Shown: piece by piece, positions 1 through 6,336 of the stretch
Position numbering within the stretch: the stretch's first letter is position 1
Layout: every line of letters begins with the position of its first letter
Assembly (NCBI GenBank): GCA_017412445.1
Contig: JAFPYA010000065.1
Location: forward strand, 1-7,506
Direction: 5' to 3'
Source of the DNA: Clostridia bacterium
Lineage (GTDB): Bacteria; Bacillota; Clostridia; Christensenellales; Aristaeellaceae
Length of the DNA stretch: 7,506 bases
The notes under the pieces: generated by a model
Told to the model about the DNA's origin: nothing
The model's input: only the letters and a program-made list of their open reading frames with translations
Databases searched by the model: none
Translations under genes and position numbers: made by a program

Positions 1-7
1 GAAGCAC

Positions 8-12
8 AGGAG
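8..12 (+). promoter_or_regulatory. Ribosome binding site of hisS
   Basis: AGGAG lies 6 nt before the ATG at 19, a normal Shine-Dalgarno spacing. It fixes the start of the histidyl-tRNA synthetase. The promoter is not in the 18 nt available, so hisS may be transcribed from upstream of the window or be part of a longer operon. Confidence 0.8.
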
Positions 13-18
13 CGCACT

Positions 19-1266
19 ATGAAAATCAATCCCGTAAAGGGCATGAGGGACTACCTGCCCGAGGAAATGCGCGTAAGGGACTACGTGCAGGGCAAAATTC
101 TCGAAACCTACAGAAAGAGCGGCTTTGAGCGCATCTCCACGCCCGTGATGGAGGACATGGAGAACCTCGACAAGAGCGACGGCGGCGACAACCTGAACCT
201 GATATTCAAGGTGCTCAAGCGCGGCGAAAAGCTGGAGGAGGCGCTTGCAGGCGGCGACGAAAAGCAGCTTTGCGACATGGGGCTCAGGTACGACCTGACC
301 GTGCCCTTGAGCCGCTTCTACGCCGCAAACAGGGAGAGCCTGCCTTCGCCCTTCAAGGTAATTCAGACCGATCGCGTGTTCCGCGCCGAGCGCCCGCAAA
401 AGGGGCGCATGAGAGAGTTTGTACAGTGCGACATAGACATACTGGGCGACGACAGCCCGAACGCCGAGGTCGAATTGATAGACGTGACCGCCCGGGCGCT
501 GATGAACATTGGCTTTAAGGACTTCACCGTAAACATAAACGATCGCGCGATGCTGCGCGGCATGCTCGAAAACATGGGCTTTCCAAAGGAGAGCCTGGGC
601 AGCGTGTGCATAAGCTTCGACAAGCTGGACAAGATAGGCGCGGACGGCGTAAAGGCCGAGCTTACCGAAAAAGAGATGCCCGAAGAGGCCATAAACAAAT
701 TGCACGCCTTCCTCGAGGGCGGCGATATGAGCATAGGCGCGGTCAGGGCGATGCTCAGCGATACCACCGCCGCGGACAGGCTGGAATACATAATCTCTGC
801 GGCGCAAAGCCTCTCAAACGGCGAATACGCCGTCGCCTACGCGCCCTCACTGGTGCGCGGTCAGGGCTACTACACCGGTTGCGTGTTTGAAATCACCTGC
901 GCGGCGTTCAAGGGTGCTATCGCGGGCGGCGGCCGTTACGACGGCATGGTGGGCAAGTTTTTGGGTCAGAGCGTGCCCGCAGTTGGCTTCTCGATAGGCT
1001 TTGAGCGCATCTGCGCCATACTCACCGACGAAAAATTCCGCCTGCCCGCCCAGAAAAAGCTGGCGCTGCTCTACCTCGAGGACGCGCCGTTTGGCGAGGT
1101 GCTCAAAAAGGCGGCCTCGCTCAGAGGCGAGTATGAGGTGACGGTTTTGAGGCAGCAAAAGAAGCTGGGCAAGCAGCTCGGCACGCTCGAAAGCCGCGGC
1201 TACGAGGCCGTAGCCTTCTTCGACAACGACGATATAAAGCCTCTGGGCACGAAACAGGACGCTTAA
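19..1266 (+). CDS. hisS: Histidyl-tRNA synthetase (eukaryote/Bacteroidetes-like type, short C-terminus)
   Basis: This is a cytoplasmic class II aminoacyl-tRNA synthetase that joins histidine to tRNA-His using ATP. The 415-residue protein shows the HisRS signatures in order: N-terminal KGMRDYLPEE (7-16), LRYDLTVPL (89-97), motif 2 VFRAERPQKGRMREF (120-134), histidine-binding LVRGQGYYTG (278-287) with Arg280, GGGRYDGM (303-310), and motif 3 AVGFSIGFER (321-330). These catalytic motifs argue against HisZ, the inactive paralogue. LRYDLTVP instead of the usual bacterial LRPEGT, and FDKLDKIG (200-207) in the insertion domain, match the eukaryotic and Bacteroidetes-like branch as I recall it. The anticodon-binding domain starts near residue 346 and is only about 70 residues. 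It stops after LGTKQDA, where relatives continue for roughly 20-25 residues. It is probably co-transcribed with the membrane protein 16 nt downstream. The family call is near certain; the branch assignment is from memory. Confidence 0.96.
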   Translation: MKINPVKGMRDYLPEEMRVRDYVQGKILETYRKSGFERISTPVMEDMENLDKSDGGDNLNLIFKVLKRGEKLEEALAGGDEKQLCDMGLRYDLTVPLSRFYAANRESLPSPFKVIQTDRVFRAERPQKGRMREFVQCDIDILGDDSPNAEVELIDVTARALMNIGFKDFTVNINDRAMLRGMLENMGFPKESLGSVCISFDKLDKIGADGVKAELTEKEMPEEAINKLHAFLEGGDMSIGAVRAMLSDTTAADRLEYIISAAQSLSNGEYAVAYAPSLVRGQGYYTGCVFEITCAAFKGAIAGGGRYDGMVGKFLGQSVPAVGFSIGFERICAILTDEKFRLPAQKKLALLYLEDAPFGEVLKKAASLRGEYEVTVLRQQKKLGKQLGTLESRGYEAVAFFDNDDIKPLGTKQDA

Positions 1267-1270
1267 AGGC

Positions 1271-1276
1271 GGGAGG
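1271..1276 (+). promoter_or_regulatory. Ribosome binding site of the membrane protein gene
   Basis: GGGAGG sits 6 nt before the ATG at 1283, inside the 16-nt gap after the hisS stop codon. It supports both this start and translation from a shared hisS transcript. Confidence 0.75.
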
Positions 1277-1282
1277 TTCAAC

Positions 1283-2092
1283 ATGGCGAAGTCCGCTTAC
1301 AGGCACCGCTCAAGCTGGTATAGGCTGCTGCTCATCCCTTACGCGGTGGTGTTTTACCTGCTTATGGGGCTGTTCGACCTGCACAGTCTCGACTTTCTTA
1401 AGCGCTTCATGGACTTTTGGGGCAGGGACGGCTACACGCTGAACTTCATATGCGCGGCGATGTGGGTAGCGGGACTGATCATACTTGTGTTTGCACCGGG
1501 CAGATACAGGTTCTTTACCGCGCTGGGGCTGCTGCTGTTCCTTGCCCCCGTGTGGATGGTGAGTGACGCAAAGATGGCCAACGAGCCAAACGCCCTGCGC
1601 CTCGAATGGAACCCGCTAACGCTGGCCTTTGAAATCTCTACCGCCCTGTGGGCACTGATGCTCGTGCGGGGTGAAGGCAAAACCGAGTGGATAAAGCTCA
1701 TAATAGGCTTTGCGCTGCTTCTGGTGTACGCAATAGCGTACCTGAGCGGCGAGGACAGCCTCGTGTGGTTTGAGTTGTTTGTGACCATACTGCCCCTGTC
1801 GGCGCTGACAGGCTTCGCGGTGGACTTCGTTTTAACGGGCTTCAGCATGCAGGCGCTTCTGCCGGCGCTCATTTCGATGCTCGCAAGCATACTGATAGGA
1901 GTGTTGCAGCCGGAACTCATCCTCTGGGGACTGCTCGCGCTGTGCCTTGTATCGATAATACTGCTGCTTGCAAAAGGCTCCTGGCGTAAGGGAGCGACGG
2001 GCGGCATATTCACGCTGGGCGTAATTCTGCTCAACGCCGTCGTCATAATGCTGGGATATATATGGAAAATGGATCTTCCCAAGCTGTTCTGA
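1283..2092 (+). CDS. Polytopic integral membrane protein of unknown function
   Basis: I do not recognise a family for this 269-residue protein. About eight or nine hydrophobic segments are visible, near residues 14-31, 53-71, 76-93, 112-128, 137-155, 160-184, 190-208, 210-231 and 239-260. The N-terminus is short and basic (KSAYRHRSSWYR), which suggests it stays in the cytoplasm and is not a cleaved signal peptide. The longest likely soluble piece lies around 94-112 (SDAKMANEPNALRLEWNP). Charged residues are few inside the segments, and no ATP-binding, transporter or protease motif stands out. The gene starts 16 nt after hisS with its own ribosome binding site, so the two probably form an operon, and it is followed by terminator hairpins. 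The hisS link may be only positional. A small permease or a membrane-anchored accessory protein would both fit. The gene is clearly real; its function is open. Confidence 0.85.
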   Translation: MAKSAYRHRSSWYRLLLIPYAVVFYLLMGLFDLHSLDFLKRFMDFWGRDGYTLNFICAAMWVAGLIILVFAPGRYRFFTALGLLLFLAPVWMVSDAKMANEPNALRLEWNPLTLAFEISTALWALMLVRGEGKTEWIKLIIGFALLLVYAIAYLSGEDSLVWFELFVTILPLSALTGFAVDFVLTGFSMQALLPALISMLASILIGVLQPELILWGLLALCLVSIILLLAKGSWRKGATGGIFTLGVILLNAVVIMLGYIWKMDLPKLF

Positions 2093-2098
2093 AAACGA

Positions 2099-2121
2099 GC
2101 TCGCTCTGAGGGAGCATTTTT
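2099..2121 (+). terminator. Possible weak terminator after the membrane protein gene
   Basis: A GCTC arm (2099-2102 or 2103-2106) can pair with GAGC (2112-2115), followed by ATTTTT. The stem is only four firm base pairs, so this is a weak candidate. It begins 7 nt after the stop codon and precedes a much stronger hairpin at 2147-2175. Confidence 0.4.
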
Positions 2122-2146
2122 CACCGTATAAAACTCGTATGTAACT

Positions 2147-2176
2147 AAAGCGGCAGCCTCACCGGCTGCCGCTTTT
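2147..2176. terminator. Strong hairpin terminator between convergent genes
   Basis: A perfect 12-bp stem pairs 2147-2158 (AAAGCGGCAGCC) with 2164-2175 (GGCTGCCGCTTT) around a 5-nt loop. It has a TTTT run on the + side and TTT on the - side. It lies between the + strand membrane gene and the end of the - strand phosphatase gene, so it can serve both directions. The T-tracts are short, but the GC stem is strong. Confidence 0.85.
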
Positions 2177-2228
2177 CGCTTGGAATTCAAGTGTTTAATT
2201 GCGCTGAGCTGATGCTTTGCGCCGCACT

Positions 2229-2825
2229 TTAATACCCGACGTCCTCGATCAGGTTCCATGCCCTCAGTCTCCACTTGCCATTTCTCAGCTCGAACACGCT
2301 GACCGAGGCGTTGTCGCAGGCGAGCGGGGGATTGTGGGTGGGGGTGCCAAGCACGCAGGCGGCGCAGGCGCGAATGAGGCCTGCGTGGCTCACGGCGGCT
2401 ATGGTTTCGCCCTGCTGACGGGCAAAAAAGTCCAGCACCTCCTTAGCCCTCCCCAGAAAATGCGCGCCGCTTTCACAGTCTATGCCAAGGGGCGCGTAAT
2501 CGAAACGCCTGCGGCAGGAGAGGTATGCTTCGCCGAAGAGCGCCTCCATATCTTCCTTGGTTTTGCCGCGCATGCTGGTGTTGTTCATCTCCCTCATGAG
2601 GGGCAGGTAGATGTATTTTCTGTTTGGAAATATGACGTCAGCGGTCTGCTGGGCGCGCTTTACGTCGCTTACGAAGATCTGGTCAAAGCGTACGGTTCTG
2701 AGCAGGCGCGCGGCGGCTTCGGCCTGCAGCACGCCCTTTTCGGTCAGGCTCACGGGCGACCAGCCCGAGTGAGTGTCCGCGGCGTTGCTTTCGCTCTCCC
2801 CGTGGCGTATCATATAAAGCTCCAT
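2229..2825 (-). CDS. Histidine phosphatase superfamily protein (phosphoglycerate mutase-like)
   Basis: This is a soluble enzyme of 198 residues in the branch of the histidine phosphatase superfamily that includes cofactor-dependent phosphoglycerate mutase, CobC and broad phosphatases. The signature MIRHGESESN (5-14) gives the phospho-accepting His8 with Arg7. SDVKRAQQTA (53-62) supplies the second conserved Arg (Arg57). Glu79 in REMNN is the likely acid, and VSHAGLIR (145-152) supplies His147. Members hydrolyse phosphate esters or move phosphate between positions; the substrate cannot be read from the sequence. A longer frame opens at 2852, but the start at 2825 has AAGGAGGG 7 nt upstream and puts the RHG motif at its usual place a few residues from the N-terminus. 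The gene stands alone: convergent with the membrane gene, divergent from the peptidase. At about 200 residues it is a typical length for single-domain members. The SHA instead of SHG variant is common. Confidence 0.92.
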   Translation of the reverse strand: MELYMIRHGESESNAADTHSGWSPVSLTEKGVLQAEAAARLLRTVRFDQIFVSDVKRAQQTADVIFPNRKYIYLPLMREMNNTSMRGKTKEDMEALFGEAYLSCRRRFDYAPLGIDCESGAHFLGRAKEVLDFFARQQGETIAAVSHAGLIRACAACVLGTPTHNPPLACDNASVSVFELRNGKWRLRAWNLIEDVGY

Positions 2826-2832
2826 GGCGTGC

Positions 2833-2838
2833 CCTCCT
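2833..2838 (-). promoter_or_regulatory. Ribosome binding site that sets the phosphatase start
   Basis: On the minus strand AGGAGG lies 7 nt before the ATG at 2825. Because it falls inside the longer frame that starts at 2852, it supports 2825 as the true start. Confidence 0.85.
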
Positions 2839-2917
2839 TTTTTCCTTATCATACAACATTCATGTAAAGTCCGGGTGCGCGGCGAATGAATTTTGACCGC
2901 ATTTAATATTGATTATG

Positions 2918-2946
2918 TTGAAAGCAACCAAAGCTTGTGGTATACT
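2918..2946 (+). promoter_or_regulatory. Extended -10 sigma-A promoter of pepC
   Basis: TTGAAA (2918-2923) and TATACT (2941-2946) are separated by exactly 17 nt. TGG directly before the -10 box completes an extended -10 element. A second TATAAT occurs at 2948-2953 but has no well-spaced -35 box. Transcription should begin near 2952-2954, giving a leader of about 28 nt before the ATG at 2981. A weaker TTGACC (2893-2898) upstream could be part of a second promoter. No comparable promoter for the divergent phosphatase gene was found. Confidence 0.8.
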
Positions 2947-2966
2947 GTATAATGAAATAATGTTTT

Positions 2967-2973
2967 GGGAGGG
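2967..2973 (+). promoter_or_regulatory. Ribosome binding site that sets the PepC start
   Basis: GGGAGGG lies 7 nt before the ATG at 2981. The in-frame ATG at 2975 is too close and the one at 2987 is rather far, so 2981 is preferred. Confidence 0.8.
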
Positions 2974-2980
2974 TATGCTT

Positions 2981-4303
2981 ATGTATATGGATTACAACAG
3001 CATGAAGGCGGATTACCTCAGAAACCCGGTTATGCGCGCGGCGCAGCTGGCGCTGGGCAAGCACAACATGGACGAGGTCGCCTTTGACAGCGAGAGATTC
3101 GACGAGGGCGTGTACCTGTTCAACCACGAAATCAAAACCCTGCCCGTGACTAACCAGAAGAAGTCCGGTCGCTGCTGGCTGTTTGCGGCGCTGAACCTGT
3201 TCAGGGAGATCGCCAACAAAAAGCTCAACATGGAAAAATTTGAGTTGAGCCAAAACTTTATCGCCTACTGGGACAAACTCGAAAAGGCAAACTACTTCCT
3301 CGACAGCATTATGCGCACCCTTGACGAATACAAGGACAGCCGCATCGTGAACTACATAGTCGCCACCGGCATACAGGACGGCGGCCAGTGGGACATGATG
3401 GCGAACCTTGTAAAGAAGTATGGCCTCGTGCCCAAGACCGCGATGCCCGAGACCTACGCCAGCTCCGACACGCATTCCTCCAACAAGGCCATAAACATAA
3501 AGCTGCGCCGCGCCGCCGCGATAATCAGGCGCGAATATAAAAACGGCGCCGACAAGGCGAAGCTCGAGAAAATCTGCGCCGAAACGCTCAAGGACATCCA
3601 CCACATACTTACCGCCGCCTTTGGCGAGCCGCCGGAGACCTTCGACTTTGAGTACAAGGACAAGGATGGCGTTTTCCATCGCGACGTTGCGCTTACGCCA
3701 AAGAGCTTCTTTGACAAGTACATCGCCTTCCCGTTTGACGAGTATGTGTCCCTCATCAATTCGCCCACCGACGACAAGCCCATGAACAAGGCCTACACAA
3801 TCTGCTTCATAGGCAACGTGGTGGAGGGCGACCCGGTGTGCTACCTCAACACCGACATGGACACCATCAAAAAGGCCGTCATGCAGACCATAGACGCGGG
3901 CGAAACCGTGTGGTTCGGCTCCGACGTGGGCTGGTTCATGGACAGGGAGAGCGGCTGCCTCATAAACGACCTGACCGACTACGAGCCGCTGTTCGGCGGC
4001 ATGGCCTTCAAGTGCTCCAAGGAGGACAAGCTCGACTACCGCATGAGCGCTATGAATCACGCCATGACCATCACCGGCTACCACGAGGTGAACGGCGAGC
4101 CCGTGCGCTGGAAGATACAGAACTCCTGGGGTGACGAGCGCGGCGACAAGGGCTACTACGTGGCGGACGATGCCTGGTTTGACAACTACGTATATCAGGC
4201 CGTGGTCAAAAAGAGTCTTTTGAGCGAAGAGCTGCTCAAGGCTCTCGGCGAAGAAAAGCAGGTGCTTGAGCCCTGGGATCCCATGGGCACACTGGCCGAC
4301 TGA
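2981..4303 (+). CDS. pepC: Aminopeptidase C (C1B cysteine peptidase, bleomycin hydrolase family)
   Basis: This cytoplasmic papain-like cysteine aminopeptidase removes N-terminal residues from peptides and serves peptide turnover. Relatives assemble as barrel-shaped hexamers with the active sites inside. In the 440-residue protein the catalytic site is complete: Gln59 and Cys65 in TNQKKSGRCWLFAALN (57-72), His360 in MNHAMTITGYH (358-368) and Asn381 in KIQNSWGDERG (378-388). The C-terminus EPWDPMGTLAD is the conserved tail that, in characterised members, reaches into the active-site cleft and restricts the enzyme to aminopeptidase action. Length matches the family (about 440-450). No signal peptide is seen. 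The frame extends upstream to 2909, but that region contains the promoter, so the start is placed at 2981. The gene is monocistronic, with its own promoter and terminator. The assignment is very secure. Confidence 0.96.
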   Translation: MYMDYNSMKADYLRNPVMRAAQLALGKHNMDEVAFDSERFDEGVYLFNHEIKTLPVTNQKKSGRCWLFAALNLFREIANKKLNMEKFELSQNFIAYWDKLEKANYFLDSIMRTLDEYKDSRIVNYIVATGIQDGGQWDMMANLVKKYGLVPKTAMPETYASSDTHSSNKAINIKLRRAAAIIRREYKNGADKAKLEKICAETLKDIHHILTAAFGEPPETFDFEYKDKDGVFHRDVALTPKSFFDKYIAFPFDEYVSLINSPTDDKPMNKAYTICFIGNVVEGDPVCYLNTDMDTIKKAVMQTIDAGETVWFGSDVGWFMDRESGCLINDLTDYEPLFGGMAFKCSKEDKLDYRMSAMNHAMTITGYHEVNGEPVRWKIQNSWGDERGDKGYYVADDAWFDNYVYQAVVKKSLLSEELLKALGEEKQVLEPWDPMGTLAD

Positions 4304-4323
4304 AAAACAGACAGAACTATATG

Positions 4324-4357
4324 GGCAGCGGAAAGTTTTTCCGCTGCCTTTAGTTTT
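4324..4357 (+). terminator. Intrinsic terminator of pepC
   Basis: An 11-bp stem pairs 4324-4334 (GGCAGCGGAAA) with 4338-4348 (TTTCCGCTGCC) around a 3-nt loop, followed by TTTAGTTTT. It starts 20 nt after the pepC stop codon and separates pepC from the ligase unit. Confidence 0.88.
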
Positions 4358-4408
4358 GAAAATAGGCGCGTTTGCTGGCAAATGAAATGTTAAAATACCC
4401 AAAATCGA

Positions 4409-4437
4409 TTGCTTTATATGCGTAAACCCATTATAAT
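4409..4437 (+). promoter_or_regulatory. Promoter of the ligase-carrier protein operon
   Basis: A perfect TATAAT (4432-4437) lies 17 nt after TTGCTT (4409-4414), a weak -35 box that keeps only the TTG. Transcription should begin near 4443-4445, leaving a leader of roughly 47 nt before the ATG at 4491. The surrounding sequence is clearly more AT-rich than the genes. Confidence 0.7.
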
Positions 4438-4496
4438 GAACTGAGATACGTTTGTTCAGACTTACCGGTTTTTCGGTTCATGGAGGGCTTATGAAC
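4436..4496 (+). repeat. Alternating ATGAAC/GTTCA inverted repeats across the ligase leader
   Basis: ATGAAC (4436-4441), GTTCA (4454-4458), GTTCAT (4476-4481) and ATGAAC (4491-4496) lie in alternating orientation. The last two form a 6-bp stem whose 9-nt loop is GGAGGGCTT, so the ribosome binding site is in the loop and the start codon in the stem. The first copy overlaps the -10 box and is probably not transcribed. It could be an operator or translational control structure, or a chance cluster of short matches. Confidence 0.4.
4482..4487 (+). promoter_or_regulatory. Ribosome binding site of the ligase gene
   Basis: GGAGGG precedes the ATG at 4491 by only 3-4 nt, shorter than at the other genes in the window. 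No better site supports the longer frame that could open at a TTG at 4452. The site lies in the loop of the hairpin formed by 4476-4481 and 4491-4496. Confidence 0.7.
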
Positions 4497-6008
4497 AGCT
4501 ATATAGGCACCGATGAAAAATTCAGAGCGTTCACGGACGAAGCGACCTTCGCGCGCATTTCGGCAGACGAGACCGTGAGCAAAATGTGGCAGCGCTGCGC
4601 CTGTGCTTACGCGGACAAAACCGCGCTGGTGCATGCCGGAAGCTCGGTCACATTCGCAGAGCTTGACGAAAGAGTAAGCGCATTCAGGGGCGCGCTCAGC
4701 GCGAAAGGCGTAAAGCCGCTTACGCGCGTGGCGCTTCTGAGCCGCAATTCGATAGATTTCGCGGTGATGTTTCTGGGCGCGGTGACGCTGGGCTGCGCGG
4801 TGATAGTGTTGCCTCCGCATCTGGGCGAAAAAGAGGTGGCAGGCGTGTGTAAGATGTTCGGCGCCTCGGCGCTTATCGCGGAAGCGGCGCTTAAGGAAAA
4901 ATGCGCGCTCGCGCCCGCGCTGAACCCCGGTATAATACTTCTCACAGCTGACGAGACGGGCGAAAAGGACGTGGCCGTCTTTGAAAGCGGCGCCGAGGAC
5001 GAGTGCGTGATAATGTTCACCGGCGGCACCACGGGCAAGAGCAAGGGCGCGGTGCTCACTCACGCCGCCGTGATGCAGGGCACGGTGAACGGCTGCTACG
5101 GCGTAAGGGACGTGTTTGAGCAGAAATACATACTCATATTGCCGCTGAGCCACGTGTTCGGGCTCATCAGAAACCTGCTTTACTGCATATTTACGGGCAG
5201 TGCGCTGTTTATATCCGCGTCGCCTCAAAACCTGTTCAAGGACATCGCCGCCTTCAGGCCTACCGCCCTCGTTATGGTGCCGGCGCTGGCCGAGATGGCG
5301 CTGCAGCTGAGCAAGAAGCTGGGCAGGAACATGCTGGGCGACTCTGTAAAATACATAATCTGCGGCGCGGCGGCCGTGCCTCAGTTTCTGGTTGAGGAAT
5401 ACGACAAAATCGGCATAACCCTGTTCCCGGGCTACGGCCTGACCGAGTCCGCAAACCTCGTCAGCGGCAACCCCGTGCCGCTCAAAAAGCCCGGCTCGGT
5501 GGGCATTTCCTACCCGAACCAACAGCTCAAAATCGTGGACGGCGAACTTTGGCTGAGGGGCAAAAACATGCTCAAGGGCTACGTGGGCACGGATGAGGTC
5601 GCCTGGACGGAGGACGGCTGGTTCAGAACCGGCGACCTTGTGACGATGGACGAGGACGGCTTCCTCTACATCACAGGCCGCATAAAGGAGATAATAGTGC
5701 TGGATAACGCCGAAAACATCTCGCCCGCCGCCCTCGAGGAGCGCTTTAACGCCCTGCCCTTTGTGCAGGACAGTCAGGTGTTTGAGGCCGTGGGAGACAA
5801 CGGCAAGCACATACTCGCGCTCGAGGTGGTGCTGCGCGCAAGCGAAATCGCTTCGCTCGGCGAAAATCCCAAGGCCAAGGCCGAGGAGGCACTCTGGCAG
5901 ATAAACAACGCCCAGCGCCCCGCCGAAAGGGTGAGCAAGATCACCATAAGGGACACAGACTTCGCCCGCTCGCCCAGCATGAAGATCATCCGCTACAAGC
6001 AGGTCTGA
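4491..6008 (+). CDS. AMP-forming acyl (or amino acid) ligase, probable carrier-protein loading enzyme
   Basis: This 505-residue protein belongs to the ANL superfamily (acyl-CoA synthetases, NRPS adenylation domains, luciferases). It should activate a carboxylic acid as acyl-AMP and pass it to a thiol. Visible motifs are the phosphate-binding loop TGGTTGKSKG (177-186), LPLSHVFG (217-224), GYGLTES (314-320), WFRTGD (377-382) with the ribose-binding Asp382, the hinge region GRIKE (396-400), and a C-terminal SPSMKIIRYK (494-503) where Lys498 fits the catalytic A10 lysine. The usual Gly before that lysine is Met497. The length fits a stand-alone ligase with no fused domain and no signal peptide. 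The carrier protein gene 17 nt downstream suggests the acyl group goes to that carrier and not to CoA. DltA is an alternative of similar size, but no dltB or dltD is nearby and the HVFG region looks more like fatty-acyl ligases. The substrate is unknown. Confidence 0.9.
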   Translation: MNSYIGTDEKFRAFTDEATFARISADETVSKMWQRCACAYADKTALVHAGSSVTFAELDERVSAFRGALSAKGVKPLTRVALLSRNSIDFAVMFLGAVTLGCAVIVLPPHLGEKEVAGVCKMFGASALIAEAALKEKCALAPALNPGIILLTADETGEKDVAVFESGAEDECVIMFTGGTTGKSKGAVLTHAAVMQGTVNGCYGVRDVFEQKYILILPLSHVFGLIRNLLYCIFTGSALFISASPQNLFKDIAAFRPTALVMVPALAEMALQLSKKLGRNMLGDSVKYIICGAAAVPQFLVEEYDKIGITLFPGYGLTESANLVSGNPVPLKKPGSVGISYPNQQLKIVDGELWLRGKNMLKGYVGTDEVAWTEDGWFRTGDLVTMDEDGFLYITGRIKEIIVLDNAENISPAALEERFNALPFVQDSQVFEAVGDNGKHILALEVVLRASEIASLGENPKAKAEEALWQINNAQRPAERVSKITIRDTDFARSPSMKIIRYKQV

Positions 6009-6013
6009 AATCG

Positions 6014-6020
6014 AAAGGAA
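6014..6020 (+). promoter_or_regulatory. Ribosome binding site of the acyl carrier protein gene
   Basis: AAAGGAA lies in the 17-nt gap after the ligase stop codon, about 5 nt before the ATG at 6026. It supports independent translation from the shared mRNA. Confidence 0.7.
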
Positions 6021-6025
6021 GCATA

Positions 6026-6292
6026 ATGGATTACAGCAGAGAAGAAACCTTCAACAAGCTTAAGGAGATAGTGATAGCCGCCGATGAAAGCCTGAGCGGC
6101 AGGGAGAGCGAAATCACCGAGTCCAGCCGCATATTGCAGGATCTGGGCTTCAGCTCGGTCGAGCTGCTCTACATGGCAGTAATCATCGAAGAGACCTTCA
6201 AAATCGCCATGGACGACGTAAACGTATGGGAGCTTTCCACCGTGGGAGACGCCGTGGATATGATAATGAACGAGATGAAAAAGCAGCATTGA
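6026..6292 (+). CDS. Acyl carrier protein, dedicated partner of the upstream ligase
   Basis: This small acidic protein of 88 residues has the length and layout of a stand-alone acyl or peptidyl carrier protein. The core DLGFSSVELL (39-48) aligns with the family's LGxDSLxxxE motif and places the phosphopantetheine attachment at Ser44. The usual Asp before the serine is Ser43, and Val45 replaces Leu. Helix II continues as LLYMAVIIEETF (47-58), and a later acidic helix spans about 74-84. A phosphopantetheinyl transferase elsewhere in the genome would be needed to activate it. It lies 17 nt after the ligase and is followed at once by a terminator, so the two form a closed bicistronic unit. It is unlikely to be the housekeeping AcpP, because fatty acid synthesis genes are absent here and the motif is atypical. 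The acyl group it carries is unknown. Confidence 0.9.
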   Translation: MDYSREETFNKLKEIVIAADESLSGRESEITESSRILQDLGFSSVELLYMAVIIEETFKIAMDDVNVWELSTVGDAVDMIMNEMKKQH

Positions 6293-6299
6293 CGCGCAC

Positions 6300-6331
6300 T
6301 AAACCCCGGAGCGACCAATCTCCGGGGTTTA
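6300..6331. terminator. Hairpin terminator after the ligase-carrier operon
   Basis: A perfect 12-bp stem pairs 6300-6311 (TAAACCCCGGAG) with 6320-6331 (CTCCGGGGTTTA) around an 8-nt loop, 7 nt after the carrier protein stop codon. The only T-run is the TTT inside the stem, so release may be less efficient than at the pepC terminator. Confidence 0.75.
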
Positions 6332-6336
6332 CTGTT

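Noticed and set aside
19..1266. HisZ (ATP phosphoribosyltransferase regulatory subunit)
   Set aside because: Motif 2, the LVRG histidine-binding arginine and motif 3 are intact, and no histidine biosynthesis genes are nearby.
1432..2274. 280-codon antisense frame over the membrane protein and terminator
   Set aside because: It runs through the strong hairpin at 2147-2175 and into the end of the phosphatase gene. Its Ser-rich product is the complement of a hydrophobic protein.
2826..2852. Longer start of the phosphatase at 2852
   Set aside because: The AAGGAGGG site lies inside that extension and points to the ATG at 2825; the RHG motif is then at its normal place.
2903..4402. 499-codon open frame antisense to pepC
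   Set aside because: The opposite strand encodes a complete PepC with all catalytic residues. The antisense product is rich in Val, His, Leu and Gly with no domain, a typical mirror frame of GC-rich coding DNA.
4441..4480. TPP riboswitch suggested by CTGAGA in the ligase leader
   Set aside because: Only that hexamer matches; the second conserved half and the paired stems are missing, and the leader is too short.
4452..4490. TTG start at 4452 for the ligase
   Set aside because: No ribosome binding site precedes it, it lies less than 10 nt after the expected transcription start, and the ATG at 4491 has GGAGGG directly before it.
4431..5810. 459-codon open frame antisense to the ligase
   Set aside because: It mirrors a well-supported ANL enzyme, has low-complexity composition rich in Arg, His and Ala, and has no recognisable motif.
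4491..6292. dltA-dltC (teichoic acid D-alanylation)
   Set aside because: The sizes fit, but dltB and dltD are absent and the carrier and ligase motifs resemble acyl systems more than Dlt proteins. It remains a minor alternative.
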